From Shewanella aestuarii (GTDB lineage: Bacteria; Pseudomonadota; Gammaproteobacteria; Enterobacterales; Shewanellaceae): a DNA stretch of 64,000 bases. A program made the position numbers and the translations under genes. Positions 9,874 through 20,987 of this stretch are shown in pieces (position 1 is the first letter of the stretch; each line of letters begins with the position of its first letter). Where the stretch lies: contig NZ_CP050313.1 of the NCBI RefSeq assembly GCF_011765625.1, positions 1,608,501 to 1,672,500 of the forward strand, written 5' to 3'. A model generated the notes under the pieces. It saw nothing but the letters and a program-made list of their open reading frames with translations, was not told the origin of the DNA and searched no databases.

Positions 9874-10713
9874 TTAAATTACGCCCAGTTCACGCAGTCT
9901 TTCCATTAAATAACTGTCGGCAGTATAGCGATCTGACAACACGACTTCAGGATTGGGATGTAAAAACAGAGGTAATGAAATACGTGATTTGGTTTTGTCA
10001 GTGCCTTCAGGGTTAATGACGCGATGTGAGGTTGACGGAAAGTAGCCACCAGAAGCCTCTTGTAACATGTCACCGATATTGATAATGATGTTGCCAAAAT
10101 CACTTGGCACGTCCATCCACTCACCTTGTTTGGTTTTAACTTGTAATCCAGGCTCATTGGCGGCGGGTAACACTGTGATTAAATTAATATCCTCATGGGC
10201 TGCTGCGCGAATGGCTCCTAATTCTTCATCACCACTCATTGGCGGATAGTGCAACACTCTAAGTAAGGTTTTTTGGCTGTCTTTTATCATGTCTGATAAC
10301 TTGATAGAGTATTTGGCTGCCACATCCGCAGGCGAATATTGCTCAATCCAGCCAAGTAACTCTGAGGCAAATTTATTAGCATGTTGATAATACTGAATAA
10401 TATCATCGCGTAAGCTATCTGGAATACGTCCCCAAGGATAAACGTGATAATACTCTTTGATGTCTTTTACTTTGTGACCTTTTGCGGTTTCTGAAATTGA
10501 CTCTGGAAAGAAGCCATCTTGGGTTTCTGGTTTGAATAAATACTGTTGTTTTTCTTCTGAGTTGAAAAAGGCATACCATTGTTGATATATCTTTTCGACA
10601 AGTTCTTGTTGAATTGGGTGATTCGATAGCACTCCAAAACCTGTTTCATGAAGTGAGGCAACAAAGCGTTCTGCGCTGTCTGAAGCGCGATAATCTATGG
10701 TTTCTAGTTTCAT
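9874..10713 (-). CDS. Isopenicillin N synthase-like 2-oxoglutarate/Fe(II) oxygenase
   Basis: The 279-residue protein has the two-His-one-carboxylate iron triad of this superfamily: His173 and Asp175 (AAHEDINLITVL) and His230 (STSHRVINP). The 2-oxoglutarate-binding Arg-x-Ser follows at 244-246 (SRISLPLF). The N-terminal DIOX_N-like part is also present. Bacterial members like this are usually single genes of unknown substrate. It is divergent from msrBA across 168 bases. No pathway context points to a substrate. Confidence 0.87.
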   Translation of the reverse strand: MKLETIDYRASDSAERFVASLHETGFGVLSNHPIQQELVEKIYQQWYAFFNSEEKQQYLFKPETQDGFFPESISETAKGHKVKDIKEYYHVYPWGRIPDSLRDDIIQYYQHANKFASELLGWIEQYSPADVAAKYSIKLSDMIKDSQKTLLRVLHYPPMSGDEELGAIRAAAHEDINLITVLPAANEPGLQVKTKQGEWMDVPSDFGNIIINIGDMLQEASGGYFPSTSHRVINPEGTDKTKSRISLPLFLHPNPEVVLSDRYTADSYLMERLRELGVI

Positions 10714-10881
10714 ATTTTAATTCTTTTTAACATTATTATATTTGACCCGCGCACATGGTAATCAAAGTCGCACTTTGCTGCAATTATTTGAGCAACTTAT
10801 CACTCTAGTGAACCTTTTTAGTATTTTTGCCGTAGAATAGGATTGGCATAAGTTGACGCAATTATTTGTATCGAGGGAAGT

Positions 10882-11787
10882 ATGAAACCACTAACGGATT
10901 TTGAAAAATATGTTATTGAGCAAAAAGGCACAGAAAGACCTTTTTCCGGTGAGTACGTCAATCATGATGCTAAGGGGCAATATTTATGCAAAAAATGTTT
11001 AGCTCCTTTGTACAAAAGTGAGCATAAATTTAACGCTCACTGTGGCTGGCCTGCATTTGATGATGAAATTCCAGGAGCGGTGAAACGTACTATTGACGCC
11101 GATGGTCAACGAGTTGAAATTACCTGTTTTCAATGTGGAGGCCATTTAGGTCATGTGTTTGAGGGGGAGCAGTTAACTCCTAAAAATGTCCGTCATTGCG
11201 TTAATTCAGTTTCTATGATTTTTCAAGCTGCCCCAGACTCGACTACCAACTTATCAATTTCTGAGTTTGCCACATTTGGTGCAGGATGTTTTTGGTGTGT
11301 TGAGGCAATTTTTGCTGCGCTTAAAGGAGTAATTAAAGTGCAATCGGGTTATGCCGGTGGCGAAGCGAGACATGCCAATTATGATAGTGTCTGTTCTGGT
11401 AGAACAGGCCATGCTGAGGTAGTTCATATTGAGTTTGATCCTAGTATGATTAGTTATGATGAGCTGCTGGAGGTGCTGTTTAAAAGCCATGATCCAACCA
11501 CTTTAAATCAGCAGGGGAATGATAAGGGGACACAATACCGTTCTGTCATTTTTACTCATAATGCCGAACAAATCCTTAAGGCTAACCAGATGATAGAGCA
11601 GTTACAACAAGCGCGCATTTGGCCCAATCCCATAGTGACTGAAATCAGCGCTTTTGAGAATTTTTATCCAGCTGAAAGTTATCATGATGATTATTTTGCA
11701 AAACATGGCGAGCAGCCATATTGCCAAATGGTTGTAAAACCTAAAGTGGATAAATTTAAAAAGTTGTTTGCAGATAAATTAAAATAA
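10882..11787 (+). CDS. msrBA: Fused peptide-methionine sulfoxide reductase MsrB-MsrA
   Basis: The protein reduces both stereoisomers of methionine sulfoxide. The MsrB domain comes first (about 1-120) with zinc cysteines 36/39 and 82/85 and catalytic Cys106 in RHCVNSVS. The MsrA domain follows from about residue 127 with catalytic Cys136 in GCFWCVEA. Length (301) suits a two-domain fusion. B-then-A order is one of the known arrangements. No signal peptide is visible, so it is probably cytoplasmic. Start: ATG at 10882 with a GAGGGAAG ribosome site. It ends at a strong bidirectional terminator shared with sulP. Confidence 0.95.
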   Translation: MKPLTDFEKYVIEQKGTERPFSGEYVNHDAKGQYLCKKCLAPLYKSEHKFNAHCGWPAFDDEIPGAVKRTIDADGQRVEITCFQCGGHLGHVFEGEQLTPKNVRHCVNSVSMIFQAAPDSTTNLSISEFATFGAGCFWCVEAIFAALKGVIKVQSGYAGGEARHANYDSVCSGRTGHAEVVHIEFDPSMISYDELLEVLFKSHDPTTLNQQGNDKGTQYRSVIFTHNAEQILKANQMIEQLQQARIWPNPIVTEISAFENFYPAESYHDDYFAKHGEQPYCQMVVKPKVDKFKKLFADKLK

Positions 11788-11795
11788 TTTGCTAC

Positions 11796-11833
11796 AAATA
11801 AGGGGCGATTGTTGATCCAATCGCCCCTTATTT
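11796..11833. terminator. Bidirectional terminator between msrBA and sulP
   Basis: A perfect 15-bp stem (11796-11810 with 11819-11833) with an 8-base loop is flanked by A and T residues on both sides. It lies between two convergent genes and can serve both. Confidence 0.92.
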
Positions 11834-11881
11834 TAATGGAATATCACGAGCTAAATGCTTAATGCTATTAGCCAGCTGATG

Positions 11882-13438
11882 TTAATCAAGTTTATCATCG
11901 GCCACTTTGTAGTGTGGGTCTTCAATAAAATTAACTTCGACTAAATCACCTGCTTTATGTAGCAGCGCTTTACAGTCTTGGCTTAGATGACGGAGATGCA
12001 GGCGTTTACCTGCATTGATATAACGTTCGGCCAGTGTATCGATGGCCTCTAATGCAGAATGATCTGCAACCCGAGAGTTATTGAAATCAATAATGACATC
12101 ATCAGCGTCATTAGCAGCATCAAACAGTTCAAGGAAATGTGCAACAGATCCAAAAAATAATGGTCCATTTAGGCGATAAACTTTCCAGCCGTTTTCATTT
12201 TCACTGATATCAACATTAATGTGTTTCGCATGTTCCCATGCAAAGACTAACGCTGACACTATCACACCCACGAATACAGCAAAGGCTAAGTCTGTAAAGA
12301 CGGTAACAGTCGTAACCAGTATAATCACAAAAGCATCATGTTTAGGCACTTTGCGCATTACTTTAAAACTTGCCCATTCAAATGTGCCGAGTACCACAAT
12401 GAACATCACGCCAACTAATGCTGCTAGCGGGATGATTTCAATAAATGCTGCACCAAATAGAATGAATGCTAATAATGCTAATGCGGCTGTAATACCCGAT
12501 AAACGTCCACGACCACCTGAGTTTATGTTAATCATTGATTGACCGATCATGGCGCAGCCACCCATAGCGCCGAAGAAGCCACTCGTGATGTTGCCCACGC
12601 CTTGACCGACACATTCTTTATTACCTTTACCACGAGTATTGGTCATTTCATCAATGACAGTTAAGGTTAATAAAGATTCAATCAGGCCGACGGCAGCAAG
12701 AATACAAGCATAAGGCAAAATAATGTAAAAGGTTTCAAAATTAAACGGTACGCTAGGAATTGAGAAACTTGGCAGCGAGCCTGCAATAGTTGCCGCATCA
12801 TTGCCACTCATGGTTTTGAGGAAATCAAGTACATTACGAGTATCCACATCTAAACCAACCACTAATGCGGTTACCGTTAAAATAGCCACTAATGATGATG
12901 GAATAGCTGTGGTTAATTTAGGTAAAAAGTGAATAATCGCCATGGTAAGCGCAACTAATCCAAGCATAATCATTAGAGGTTCTTGCGCCATCCATACCAT
13001 ATTGCCTGCAGCATCTTTGACTTTAAACTGCCCCAGCTGGGCCAGAAAAATTACAATCGCTAAACCATTCACAAAACCAATCATCACAGGGTAGGGAACA
13101 ATGCGAATAAATTTACCCAGTTTAAATACGCCGGCAAGAATTTGAATAATGCCAGCAAGCACCACTGCCGCAAAAAGGTATTGCACTCCATGTTCCACCA
13201 CCAGTGAGACCATTACTACGGCCATCGCCCCAGTTGCACCTGAAATCATACCAGGACGTCCGCCAATAACGGCCGTAATTAAACCCATGATAAAGGCTGC
13301 ATATAGTCCGACCATGGGTTCAACGTGAGCAACAAAAGCAAATGCGACTGCTTCAGGGATCAGAGCAAGCGCAACCGTTAAACCGGATAAAATGTCTGCC
13401 TTACTACTAGCAGATTTATGACGAAGTAAATCGAACAT
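11882..13438 (-). CDS. SulP-family anion transporter with STAS domain
   Basis: The 518-residue membrane protein has the SulP transporter core from the N-terminus ([32 protein letters not shown]) through about 12 hydrophobic segments. A cytoplasmic STAS domain occupies about residues 415-510 ([20 protein letters not shown]). SulP proteins move sulfate, bicarbonate, dicarboxylates or similar anions with H+ or Na+. The substrate cannot be read from sequence, and no carbonic anhydrase or sulfur gene is adjacent to guide the choice. Confidence 0.92.
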   Translation of the reverse strand: MFDLLRHKSASSKADILSGLTVALALIPEAVAFAFVAHVEPMVGLYAAFIMGLITAVIGGRPGMISGATGAMAVVMVSLVVEHGVQYLFAAVVLAGIIQILAGVFKLGKFIRIVPYPVMIGFVNGLAIVIFLAQLGQFKVKDAAGNMVWMAQEPLMIMLGLVALTMAIIHFLPKLTTAIPSSLVAILTVTALVVGLDVDTRNVLDFLKTMSGNDAATIAGSLPSFSIPSVPFNFETFYIILPYACILAAVGLIESLLTLTVIDEMTNTRGKGNKECVGQGVGNITSGFFGAMGGCAMIGQSMININSGGRGRLSGITAALALLAFILFGAAFIEIIPLAALVGVMFIVVLGTFEWASFKVMRKVPKHDAFVIILVTTVTVFTDLAFAVFVGVIVSALVFAWEHAKHINVDISENENGWKVYRLNGPLFFGSVAHFLELFDAANDADDVIIDFNNSRVADHSALEAIDTLAERYINAGKRLHLRHLSQDCKALLHKAGDLVEVNFIEDPHYKVADDKLD

Positions 13439-13540
13439 TTAGCCTCTTTTAAATTATTTTTAACAATGATTTTAGGGGCGCAATCTTAACAAAATTCATA
13501 CCAGTTCTAAACCGCAAACACGAAGTTGATAACAAATTGG

Positions 13541-13571
13541 CAAAAAAAAGCCATGCATTAGGCATGGCTTT
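13541..13571 (-). terminator. Rho-independent terminator of rne
   Basis: A perfect 10-bp stem AAAGCCATGC/GCATGGCTTT (13547-13571) with a 5-base loop is followed on the minus strand by a T-run. It is just beyond the rne stop codon. Confidence 0.92.
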
Positions 13572-13588
13572 GGCAAAATCATGAGATA

Positions 13589-16500
13589 TTAACTATTTGG
13601 TTTAGTCATATCAGCACTTGCACTATTAGCAAAGCTTGATTTTGTTGGGGGCACCGTTGCGCTAGCTTGGTAAGTTTTACCTGGTGGCACTGCTTGTTGC
13701 GCTCGCACTTCTACCGTTGGTTTAGTGGTAGTTGAACTTACCATTGAGCCAAAACGGCTGGCTTTTGCTACAGGTTTAACAACTTCGGCAACTGCTTGTT
13801 CTGCTTGCACTGGTTGCGAGGTGTCGACTTTCGCAATAGGCTTTTTAGCAATCGGTGCAGGTTTAGCCATTGGCGCTGAGGCAATTGAATTGCTAGCTGA
13901 AGTGTTAACCTTAATATTAGCGTGAGAGTCAATTGACACTTCGCCTTCAACGTTTGCTTGGGTATTAAGATTATCTTCTGCTTTAGCCGCTTCTTGTTTT
14001 GTTGGTTCAACAATGCTTGCTTCTACAGGTTCAACATCAACCTCGGTTTTATGTTCAACAGTATCAGTGACTGTTTCCGTCATGACAACTTCAACGTTGG
14101 CTGACTCCACTTTCACTTCTGTGGCTGCTGCAACGACGACAGGCGATGCTTCAGCTTCTTCTGTAGCAGCTGCTTGATTTTCCGACTGAGGTTCGTTAAC
14201 GACTTCGTCCTGTTTGACATCAACTGTGACTTTAACATCAGCTAATGCTGTTTCAGCTGTTTCAGCTGTTTCAGCTGTTTCAGCATTTTTAGCTTCTGTG
14301 TTATTAGTCGCAGATGATTGTTGGGCTAACTCAGCTGATAACTGTCTTTCTAACTCATCAACAGGCGTAAATACCGGAGTGCTATTTGTTGAGCCTTCTT
14401 CATCGTCACGACGACGACGTTGACCGGCTGCACGCAAATGACGTGGACTACGGCGACTGCGGCGCTGACCGTCACGACCTTCACGCTTATCATCTTCAGC
14501 ATTAGTTTCAGAGTTAGCTACACCTTCTTGTGGTGTGGTTTCCGTTGTCACTTCTGTTAACTCTTCTGTTAACTCTGTCGCTTGCGTTACCTGTTGTTCT
14601 GCAACTTCAGTTGCAACGGTTTCTGCTGCGACTTCTGTGTCATTAGAGGTCACTGGTGTTTCTAATACTTGTGCTTCAACTGCTTTAGCGCTTTCAGTTG
14701 GTTGCTCTGCGTTATCTACCGTTGTAGTTATCGCTGAAGCTTCAACTGGTTTCTCTTTGCGAGGTTGACGTTTTCGAGTTGGTTTCGCTGTTTTCGCGTC
14801 AACGTTTTTATCGTCAACTTTTGTTTCAGCAGCTATGACTGAATTGACTTCATTTTCAATGATGTCTTTTTTAACGTCTTTGACCGCAGGGGATGTTTTA
14901 GCAATGGCTTGAGTATCGTCTTTAGCCGATAATGCAGCTTGTTCGTTCGATTGCTCATTTTCAATACGTACTTTTCGGCGCATGTTACGACGTTGGCGAC
15001 GTTCACGTGCGGCTTCCTGCTTAGGCGATTTTTCAACTTTGTCATTAGTATCACGCTTTACAGTATTGTGCTTATCGTCACTAACAATCGATGCTTTATC
15101 CGCTTGTACTGCTTTGCCATTTGGCTTGGTTTCATCCTGATCACGATTTCTTTTGTTACGAGTTCGTGGGTTTTTATTGTCTGAAGCAAGCTCTTTATCA
15201 CCGCGTTTACGACGATTATCATTGCGATTGTCATTTCGTGAATTGCCAGATTCATTGCGACGGTTGCGACGATTATTATCTGTTTTAACGGGTTTGGCTT
15301 CTTTGTTATCTTTTTTATCATCATCGGCGTTATTGCTAAATAAAGCACTGATACCTGAGATAATACGCGCAAATAGGCCGGGTTTAATAGCAGGGGCTTG
15401 CGTAGGCTTTGTCGCTGCTTTTGGTGTTGCTTCTTCGATTGATTTAACTGGCGCTGCAAAACCTTTTAAGGCAGGTTCTGGCGCTGCTGAGCGTTCTAAT
15501 TTACGTGGTTCATAAAGATCTGTTTTTGGCGGTTCTACGCGATTAAAGCTTGATTCACTGATTTCATCATCACTTTTACGGCGGATAACACGATACTCGG
15601 GGGTTTGCATATGCGCATCAGGAATGACGTAAACTTCTACCTGATGACGCTCTTCAGTAATGCGAATTGCTTTACGCTTCTCATTGAGTAAGAAAGCAGC
15701 AACATCAACTGGAACAACAGCTTCAATTTGCGTGGTATGTTCTTTAATGGCTTCTTCTTCCATTAAACGCAAAATTGAAAGGGCAAGCGATTCAGTACTA
15801 CGGATAGTACCTTGGCCACTACAACGTGGGCAGATATGGGCTGCTGACTCTTCTAATGAAGGGCGAAGACGTTGGCGTGACATTTCCATTAAGCCAAAGC
15901 GTGAAATACGACCTAACTGAACGCGTGCACGGTCATGATGCACGGCATCTCGCATGCGGTTTTCAACTTCACGCTGGTGACGAACGGGTGTCATATCGAT
16001 AAAGTCGATGACAACCAAACCACCTAAGTCACGTAAACGTAACTGACGAGCAATTTCATCAGCGGCTTCTAAGTTGGTGTTTAACGCAGTTTCTTCAATA
16101 TCTCCGCCTTTTGTAGCACGGGCAGAGTTGATGTCAATAGAGGTAAGTGCTTCTGTTGGGTCAATTACGATTGAACCACCAGATGGTAAACGCACTTCGC
16201 GTTGGAAGGCGGACTCAATTTGAGATTCAATTTGATAATGTGTAAATAAAGGCACTTCAGACTTGTACATTTTTACACGTTCAACAAAGTCTGGACGCAC
16301 AAGACCGATGTGCATTTTGGCGTCTTCATAAATACGTGGGTGATCGATGAGAATTTCACCTACATCACGACGCAGATAGTCACGTATGGCACGGACTATA
16401 ACATTACTTTCTTGGTGAATTAAGAAAGGAGCCTTCTTGCTTTGAGCGGCTTCTTGAATCGCATCCCAGTGATGTTGAAGTACTTTTAAATCCCACTTTA

Positions 16501-17038
16501 GTTCAGCAGCTTCTTTACCAACACCGGCAGTACGGACGATAAGGCCCATTCCATGAGGAACTTCAAGCTCTGACATTGCGGCTTTTAATTCTGTACGCTC
16601 ATCGCCTTCAATACGACGAGAAATACCGCCAGCACGAGGGTTATTAGGCATAAGAACTAAGTAAGAGCCTGCCAAACTGATAAAGGTGGTTAATGCCGCG
16701 CCTTTGTTACCGCGCTCTTCTTTATCTATTTGAACGATAACTTCTTGACCTTCAGATACCACTTCTTTGATATTCGGTCGGCCTTGGAAAGAGTATCCCT
16801 TAGGGAAGTATTCGCGGGCGATTTCTTTCAGTGGTAGAAAACCGTGACGGTCAGCGCCATAATCAACAAAGGCAGCTTCTAAAGAGGGTTCTACACGGGT
16901 AATTTTACCTTTGTAGATGTTCGATTTTTTTTGCTCATGACCAGGACTTTCAATGTCCAAATCATATAACTGCTGCCCATCAACTAGGGCGACACGCAAC
17001 TCTTCAGATTGAGTTGCATTGATTAACATACGTTTCAT
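13589..17038 (-). CDS. rne: Ribonuclease E
   Basis: The 1149-residue endoribonuclease is the core of the RNA degradosome. The N-terminal half is conserved: start [11 protein letters not shown]1 domain about 37-120, DNase I-like catalytic region with IDIN and VVIDFIDM aspartates, and the zinc-link CPRCSGQG near 404. After about residue 520 it becomes a low-complexity scaffold: first Arg/Asn/Lys-rich (RNA binding), then Ala/Glu/Val/Thr-rich, with a tandem AET repeat encoded at 14247-14282. It is longer than the E. coli enzyme (1061). It stands divergent from rluC, as in other gammaproteobacteria, behind a long upstream region that in E. coli mediates feedback by RNase E. Confidence 0.97.
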   Translation of the reverse strand: MKRMLINATQSEELRVALVDGQQLYDLDIESPGHEQKKSNIYKGKITRVEPSLEAAFVDYGADRHGFLPLKEIAREYFPKGYSFQGRPNIKEVVSEGQEVIVQIDKEERGNKGAALTTFISLAGSYLVLMPNNPRAGGISRRIEGDERTELKAAMSELEVPHGMGLIVRTAGVGKEAAELKWDLKVLQHHWDAIQEAAQSKKAPFLIHQESNVIVRAIRDYLRRDVGEILIDHPRIYEDAKMHIGLVRPDFVERVKMYKSEVPLFTHYQIESQIESAFQREVRLPSGGSIVIDPTEALTSIDINSARATKGGDIEETALNTNLEAADEIARQLRLRDLGGLVVIDFIDMTPVRHQREVENRMRDAVHHDRARVQLGRISRFGLMEMSRQRLRPSLEESAAHICPRCSGQGTIRSTESLALSILRLMEEEAIKEHTTQIEAVVPVDVAAFLLNEKRKAIRITEERHQVEVYVIPDAHMQTPEYRVIRRKSDDEISESSFNRVEPPKTDLYEPRKLERSAAPEPALKGFAAPVKSIEEATPKAATKPTQAPAIKPGLFARIISGISALFSNNADDDKKDNKEAKPVKTDNNRRNRRNESGNSRNDNRNDNRRKRGDKELASDNKNPRTRNKRNRDQDETKPNGKAVQADKASIVSDDKHNTVKRDTNDKVEKSPKQEAARERRQRRNMRRKVRIENEQSNEQAALSAKDDTQAIAKTSPAVKDVKKDIIENEVNSVIAAETKVDDKNVDAKTAKPTRKRQPRKEKPVEASAITTTVDNAEQPTESAKAVEAQVLETPVTSNDTEVAAETVATEVAEQQVTQATELTEELTEVTTETTPQEGVANSETNAEDDKREGRDGQRRSRRSPRHLRAAGQRRRRDDEEGSTNSTPVFTPVDELERQLSAELAQQSSATNNTEAKNAETAETAETAETALADVKVTVDVKQDEVVNEPQSENQAAATEEAEASPVVVAAATEVKVESANVEVVMTETVTDTVEHKTEVDVEPVEASIVEPTKQEAAKAEDNLNTQANVEGEVSIDSHANIKVNTSASNSIASAPMAKPAPIAKKPIAKVDTSQPVQAEQAVAEVVKPVAKASRFGSMVSSTTTKPTVEVRAQQAVPPGKTYQASATVPPTKSSFANSASADMTKPNS
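14247..14282. repeat. Tandem 9-bp repeat, four copies, inside rne
   Basis: Four perfect head-to-tail copies of GCTGTTTCA (plus strand) encode Ala-Glu-Thr repeats in the disordered C-terminal part of RNase E. The unit is a multiple of three, so copy-number change keeps the frame. Confidence 0.9.
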
Positions 17039-17691
17039 GATGACGTGATTCTTCTAAATAAGGTCATCAAACAGCGCAATCGTTGCATTACGGGCCTGCG
17101 AATAATAACAGCCTCGCGGCTTGTTACAGGCAATTTAGGTGTGCAGTATCACTGTAAGACGCATTCTCTGCGTGTCACAACCTAATTTATGGCTTATTTT
17201 CTAATGTTTACAAAAACAAGGAATCCGTTGCCAAGCAACCAACCCCATAAATGATTATACTTTTTCCGTTAATGCCAAAATCGAATGGTTTGTTTGATAA
17301 CAAGCTAAAATATTGTTCGAATTTGGTGGCGAGATCATGCAAATTTACAGAATGTTATATGAAACTTACGGTTTAATTATAAAAACGCTGTTTTGGCGTT
17401 TCTTTTATTTTTTATAATTTGCAAATCAATGGTTTGCTACCGATAAAGCTCATTCGTAAATTACAGTTATATCGCTAAAATTTTCATTTTGAATGGGGGT
17501 TGTGAACACTTTATCCACTGTTTGTCCTCATCCAGAGCGCAAATATAGCAACAATAGGTAACTTCAGCAATCAAAAGGGCGGTTTCTTTTGTATCAAAGT
17601 TATATTTATTGGGAGGGCGAGTGTCTTCTTAAGATAGCCAAGTTTTATCTAAATAAGTTACAATAACGGCGTTCTCACAAATTGGCGCATC
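17039..17691. other. Long divergent intergenic region rne-rluC
   Basis: About 650 non-coding bases lie between the two divergent genes. It should contain the rne leader RNA, known in E. coli to be long and to sense RNase E activity, and both promoters. I see a small hairpin with a T-rich tail reading rightward (stem 17383-17388 with 17396-17401), and a TACAAT box at about 17660 before rluC. No open frame or tRNA is evident. Confidence 0.5.
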
Positions 17692-18648
17692 ATGAATACT
17701 GAAACCACCCCTCAAGTTCAATTCATCACTATTGATGAAGATAATGTTGAACAACGCATTGATAATTTCTTACTGACTAAACTCAAAGGTGTCCCTAAAA
17801 GCATGATTTACAGAATCGTGCGTAAAGGAGAAGTGCGGGTCAACAAAAAACGCATTAAGCCTGAATATAAGTTGCAAATGGACGATATTGTCAGAGTCCC
17901 ACCTGTACGCGTTGCTGAAAAAGATTATCGAACCGCACCTTCGGCGAACTTATCTCGAGTGTCACAACTTGAAGAGCGTATCTTGCATGAAGATAAGCAT
18001 CTTATTGTGCTAAATAAGCCCGCGGGTATTGCCGTGCATGGCGGCAGTGGCGTTGATTATGGTGTGATTGAAGGCTTAAGATCATTAAGGCCACAGCAAA
18101 AATTTTTAGAATTAGTTCATCGTTTAGATAAAGATACCTCGGGAGTGTTATTGGTGGCGAAAAAGCGAAGTGCTTTAAAGCATCTCCATGATCAGCTCCG
18201 TAAAAAGACTATGCAGAAAGATTATTTAGCTTTGGTACGTGGCGAATGGCAAGCAAAAGATAAAGCGATTAAAGCTCCCTTACTTAAAATTACTTTAAAA
18301 TCAGGTGAGCGAATCGTTCGCGTAAATGCTGAAGGTAAAGAGTCAGAAACAAGATATCGTATTGTTCAGCGCTACCAAGGGGCAACTTTGGTCAAAGCAA
18401 GTCCAGTAACAGGCCGAACTCACCAAATTCGCGTGCATTGCCAATTTGCTGGCCATGCAATTGCTTGTGATGATAAATACAGTGAGCAACAGTTTGACGA
18501 CAGTATGCGAGCGATTGGCTTAAATCGTTTATTTTTACATGCTGCCGAGCTTAAATTTGTTCATCCTGAATCAGACACAACGATGCAAGTTAGTGCACCT
18601 TTGGATGAGGTATTACAACAAACCTTGGATAAGCTGAAAAAAGCATGA
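17692..18648 (+). CDS. rluC: 23S rRNA pseudouridine synthase RluC
   Basis: The 318-residue enzyme converts uridines at three sites of 23S rRNA (955, 2504 and 2580 in E. coli numbering) to pseudouridine. An N-terminal S4 RNA-binding domain (about 20-80, PKSMIYRIVRKGEVRVN) precedes the catalytic RluA-type domain with HRLDKDTSGVLLVAK, in which Asp146 is catalytic. The location divergent to rne matches E. coli and supports RluC rather than the paralogue RluD. Confidence 0.94.
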   Translation: MNTETTPQVQFITIDEDNVEQRIDNFLLTKLKGVPKSMIYRIVRKGEVRVNKKRIKPEYKLQMDDIVRVPPVRVAEKDYRTAPSANLSRVSQLEERILHEDKHLIVLNKPAGIAVHGGSGVDYGVIEGLRSLRPQQKFLELVHRLDKDTSGVLLVAKKRSALKHLHDQLRKKTMQKDYLALVRGEWQAKDKAIKAPLLKITLKSGERIVRVNAEGKESETRYRIVQRYQGATLVKASPVTGRTHQIRVHCQFAGHAIACDDKYSEQQFDDSMRAIGLNRLFLHAAELKFVHPESDTTMQVSAPLDEVLQQTLDKLKKA

Positions 18649-18726
18649 TTTGTTTTTAAGTTTTTCTTATTACTTACAATAAGCCATGCGTGATTGAGTA
18701 AAGTGTTATTTAAAAAGACGAGCCTT

Positions 18727-19374
18727 ATGCATTTTCAAAATAAATATGATTTAGTGATTTTCGATTGGGACGGAACCTTGATGGATTCAATCGGAGCTAT
18801 CGTTGAAAGTATGCAAAGTGCAGCCAAAGAATTATCGATTGATGTGCCTAGCGAACGTGCAATCAGAGATTTAATCGGGCTATCCCTGCCGAAAATTCTA
18901 GATACCTTATTTGGTCATTTGGCTCATTTACATGACAGCATAACCGAACGCTATCGTTTTCATTATTTGTCAGGTCGTTTTGCAAGCCCGCTATTTGAAG
19001 GCGCTGAACAACTATTATCTGATCTATCAGATTCTGGTTACACGTTAGCCATCGCAACGGGTAAAGCAAGGCAGAGTTTAGATCGCACTTTAGCGCTTTC
19101 TGGTGTGGAACATCTTTTTAAAGCAAGTCGCTGTGCTGATGAAACAAAGAGCAAACCGGATCCACTGATGCTTCATTCTTTGCTGGCTCATTTTGATGTA
19201 CCAGCACATCGGGCAGTGATGATTGGTGATTCTGTTCATGATTTAAATATGGCCAATAATGCTGGCATTGCTTCAATAGGGGTTAGTTACGGAGCTAATC
19301 TGGTTGCCCAGTTAACGAGTGCTAACCCCATTGCCATAGTGGATAAGGTTAGCGATTTAGCGTTACATCTGTAA
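18727..19374 (+). CDS. HAD-superfamily phosphatase (phosphoglycolate phosphatase-like)
   Basis: The 215-residue protein has HAD motif I VIFDWDGTLMDS (Asp13 nucleophile, Asp15), motif II AIATGKAR, a motif III lysine in KSKPDP, and motif IV IGDSVHDLNMA. The subclass I cap domain fits phosphoglycolate phosphatase-like or beta-phosphoglucomutase-like enzymes. I prefer the ATG at 18727 to a TTG 33 bases upstream because it leaves the usual short lead before motif I. It follows rluC closely and converges with maf/yceF. Confidence 0.85.
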   Translation: MHFQNKYDLVIFDWDGTLMDSIGAIVESMQSAAKELSIDVPSERAIRDLIGLSLPKILDTLFGHLAHLHDSITERYRFHYLSGRFASPLFEGAEQLLSDLSDSGYTLAIATGKARQSLDRTLALSGVEHLFKASRCADETKSKPDPLMLHSLLAHFDVPAHRAVMIGDSVHDLNMANNAGIASIGVSYGANLVAQLTSANPIAIVDKVSDLALHL

Positions 19375-19396
19375 CCTTTTATACTTACACCCACTT

Positions 19397-20023
19397 TTAG
19401 TCGGCATGCTGAGTTGCTAAAACTTGCATGCCGTGTTGCGCTAATAAATCAATCAATTTGATCAAAGGTAAGCCTATTAAACTGTTTGGGTCATCACCCT
19501 GCAGTTTTTCAAATAACGCAATTCCTAAGCCTTCACTTTTAAAACTTCCTGCACAGTATAAAGGCTGCTCTATTGCGACATAATATTCAATTTGTTGAAG
19601 CGATAACTGTCTAAAGTGAACCGTGAACGGCTCGATGCAACTATGCATTGTGTTAGTTTGTGTATTGTATACAGCAAGGCCGGTATAAAAGGTAATGGCT
19701 TTACCTGAAGCCTGTTTTAATTGTTTAATGGCATTCTCTGTGGTTAGTGGCTTGCCGATAATTTGCTTATCGATAACTGCAACTTGGTCTGAGCCAATCA
19801 CAAGATAGTTTTTATCCTTTCCATGTTGTAAATCATCATTCACTATTTGACTGCCAGCGAGTGCTTTTTGCTCGGCAAGTCGTAATACCAATTGTTGTGC
19901 CGACTCATTATTATGTGGTGCTTCATCGGTCATCGGGTTAACGCTGATATAGGGAAGATTCAATTTTGTTAATAATTGTTGGCGATATACAGATGTTGAG
20001 GCTAAAACTAACGTAGTTTGCAT
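19397..20023 (-). CDS. yceF: Maf-like nucleotide pyrophosphatase (YceF type)
   Basis: The 208-residue protein has the Maf-family N-terminus [12 protein letters not shown] and the conserved VIGSDQVA and [10 protein letters not shown] motifs. YceF-type Maf proteins hydrolyse 7-methyl-GTP; other Maf proteins act on dTTP and UTP. The position next to rluC and yceD-rpmF matches yceF of E. coli, and this context is why I choose the YceF subtype. Only 22 bases separate it from the convergent HAD gene. Confidence 0.87.
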   Translation of the reverse strand: MQTTLVLASTSVYRQQLLTKLNLPYISVNPMTDEAPHNNESAQQLVLRLAEQKALAGSQIVNDDLQHGKDKNYLVIGSDQVAVIDKQIIGKPLTTENAIKQLKQASGKAITFYTGLAVYNTQTNTMHSCIEPFTVHFRQLSLQQIEYYVAIEQPLYCAGSFKSEGLGIALFEKLQGDDPNSLIGLPLIKLIDLLAQHGMQVLATQHAD

Positions 20024-20220
20024 AGATTTTTTTCGTTTTTTACGTGAATAAGGTCGAGTTTAACATTAATCGTTTAATTGCAGTAAATTTAGCCGGCAAA
20101 TGCTTGTGTATGCTTAGGGTGTTGGGTAAAATTTGCCATCATTCAAATTCAACGTTTGAAGTATTTAAGAAAATCAATGTGCCCAATAGCATGTTTAACT
20201 GCATTTAGCGGAAATTTTCT

Positions 20221-20247
20221 TTGACTCCAGCGTTTTCAAACTATAAT
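20221..20247 (+). promoter_or_regulatory. Sigma70-type promoter directly before yceD
   Basis: TTGACT (20221-20226) and TATAAT (20242-20247) are 15 bases apart. The yceD ATG at 20259 begins only 11 bases after the -10 box, so a transcript from here would have almost no 5' leader. Confidence 0.6.
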
Positions 20248-20258
20248 ATGCGCGCCTT

Positions 20259-20783
20259 ATGCAAACAGTAAAGATACCGGTTTCAATTGATCCTATTCGC
20301 GCAGCGACCAGTGGCCTTCGATATGAAGGTATTGTACCCGCTAAGCAAAATAAGCGATTAAATGAGTTATGTGCCGGCGACTGTTCCGACGTAGTTGTGT
20401 CGTTGGAATGTGGTGTCGACTTACAGGGGATAGTCTACCTTCGCGGGAAGGCTGTGACGGAGCTCACTCTGCTATGTCAACGTTGCATGACACAATTTAC
20501 TACTGAGGTTACGGTCGACTTTTGTTTTAGTCCTTGTAAGACTTTGGCAGAAATCGATGAGCTCCCGGATGCGTATGACCCAATTGAGTGTAATGAGATT
20601 GGTGAAGTACGTCTGCATCAATTGATTGAAGATGAATTGATAGTCGCTATGCCGATTATCCCAATGCATGAAAGTGATGATTGCAACCTGGGGTCAAAAG
20701 ACATAGTTGTAGGCGAGATCGAACCCGCTCAAGAGGAGCGTCCAAATCCGTTTGCAGTGTTAGAAAAACTGAAGAGCAAGTAA
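20259..20783 (+). CDS. yceD: YceD (DUF177) protein
   Basis: The 174-residue DUF177 protein carries the family motif CQRCMTQF near residue 77 and an acidic C-terminal part. The N-terminus MQTVKIPVSIDPIRAA aligns with E. coli YceD from the first Met, which fixes the ATG at 20259 although no ribosome site is seen. In plants and bacteria the family is linked to 23S rRNA accumulation. It heads the conserved yceD-rpmF-plsX-fab block, 18 bases before rpmF. Confidence 0.92.
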   Translation: MQTVKIPVSIDPIRAATSGLRYEGIVPAKQNKRLNELCAGDCSDVVVSLECGVDLQGIVYLRGKAVTELTLLCQRCMTQFTTEVTVDFCFSPCKTLAEIDELPDAYDPIECNEIGEVRLHQLIEDELIVAMPIIPMHESDDCNLGSKDIVVGEIEPAQEERPNPFAVLEKLKSK

Positions 20784-20801
20784 TCGTAGGAGACAGGTCA
20801 A

Positions 20802-20972
20802 ATGGCTGTACAACAGAATAAAAAATCTCGTTCAAAGCGCGGTATGCGCCGTTCACATGATGCATTGAGCACTGCTCAATTATCAGTTGACGCGACTAGC
20901 GGTGAATTACATTTACGTCACAACGTGACTGCAGATGGTTTCTACCGCGGTAAAAAGGTTATCAACAAGTAA
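20802..20972 (+). CDS. rpmF: 50S ribosomal protein L32
   Basis: This 56-residue, strongly basic protein begins [20 protein letters not shown] and ends KVINK, a typical L32. A GTAGGAGA ribosome site precedes the ATG. It sits between yceD and plsX as in many proteobacteria. No zinc-binding cysteine pairs are visible, so this is the zinc-free form. Confidence 0.97.
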   Translation: MAVQQNKKSRSKRGMRRSHDALSTAQLSVDATSGELHLRHNVTADGFYRGKKVINK

Positions 20973-20987
20973 TTTGTTGACGACTTT

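Noticed and set aside
13725..15920. Many frames of 60-130 codons on both strands across the second half of rne
   Set aside because: They are shadows of the low-complexity, Glu/Ala/Thr-rich rne coding sequence and have no ribosome sites or recognisable domains.
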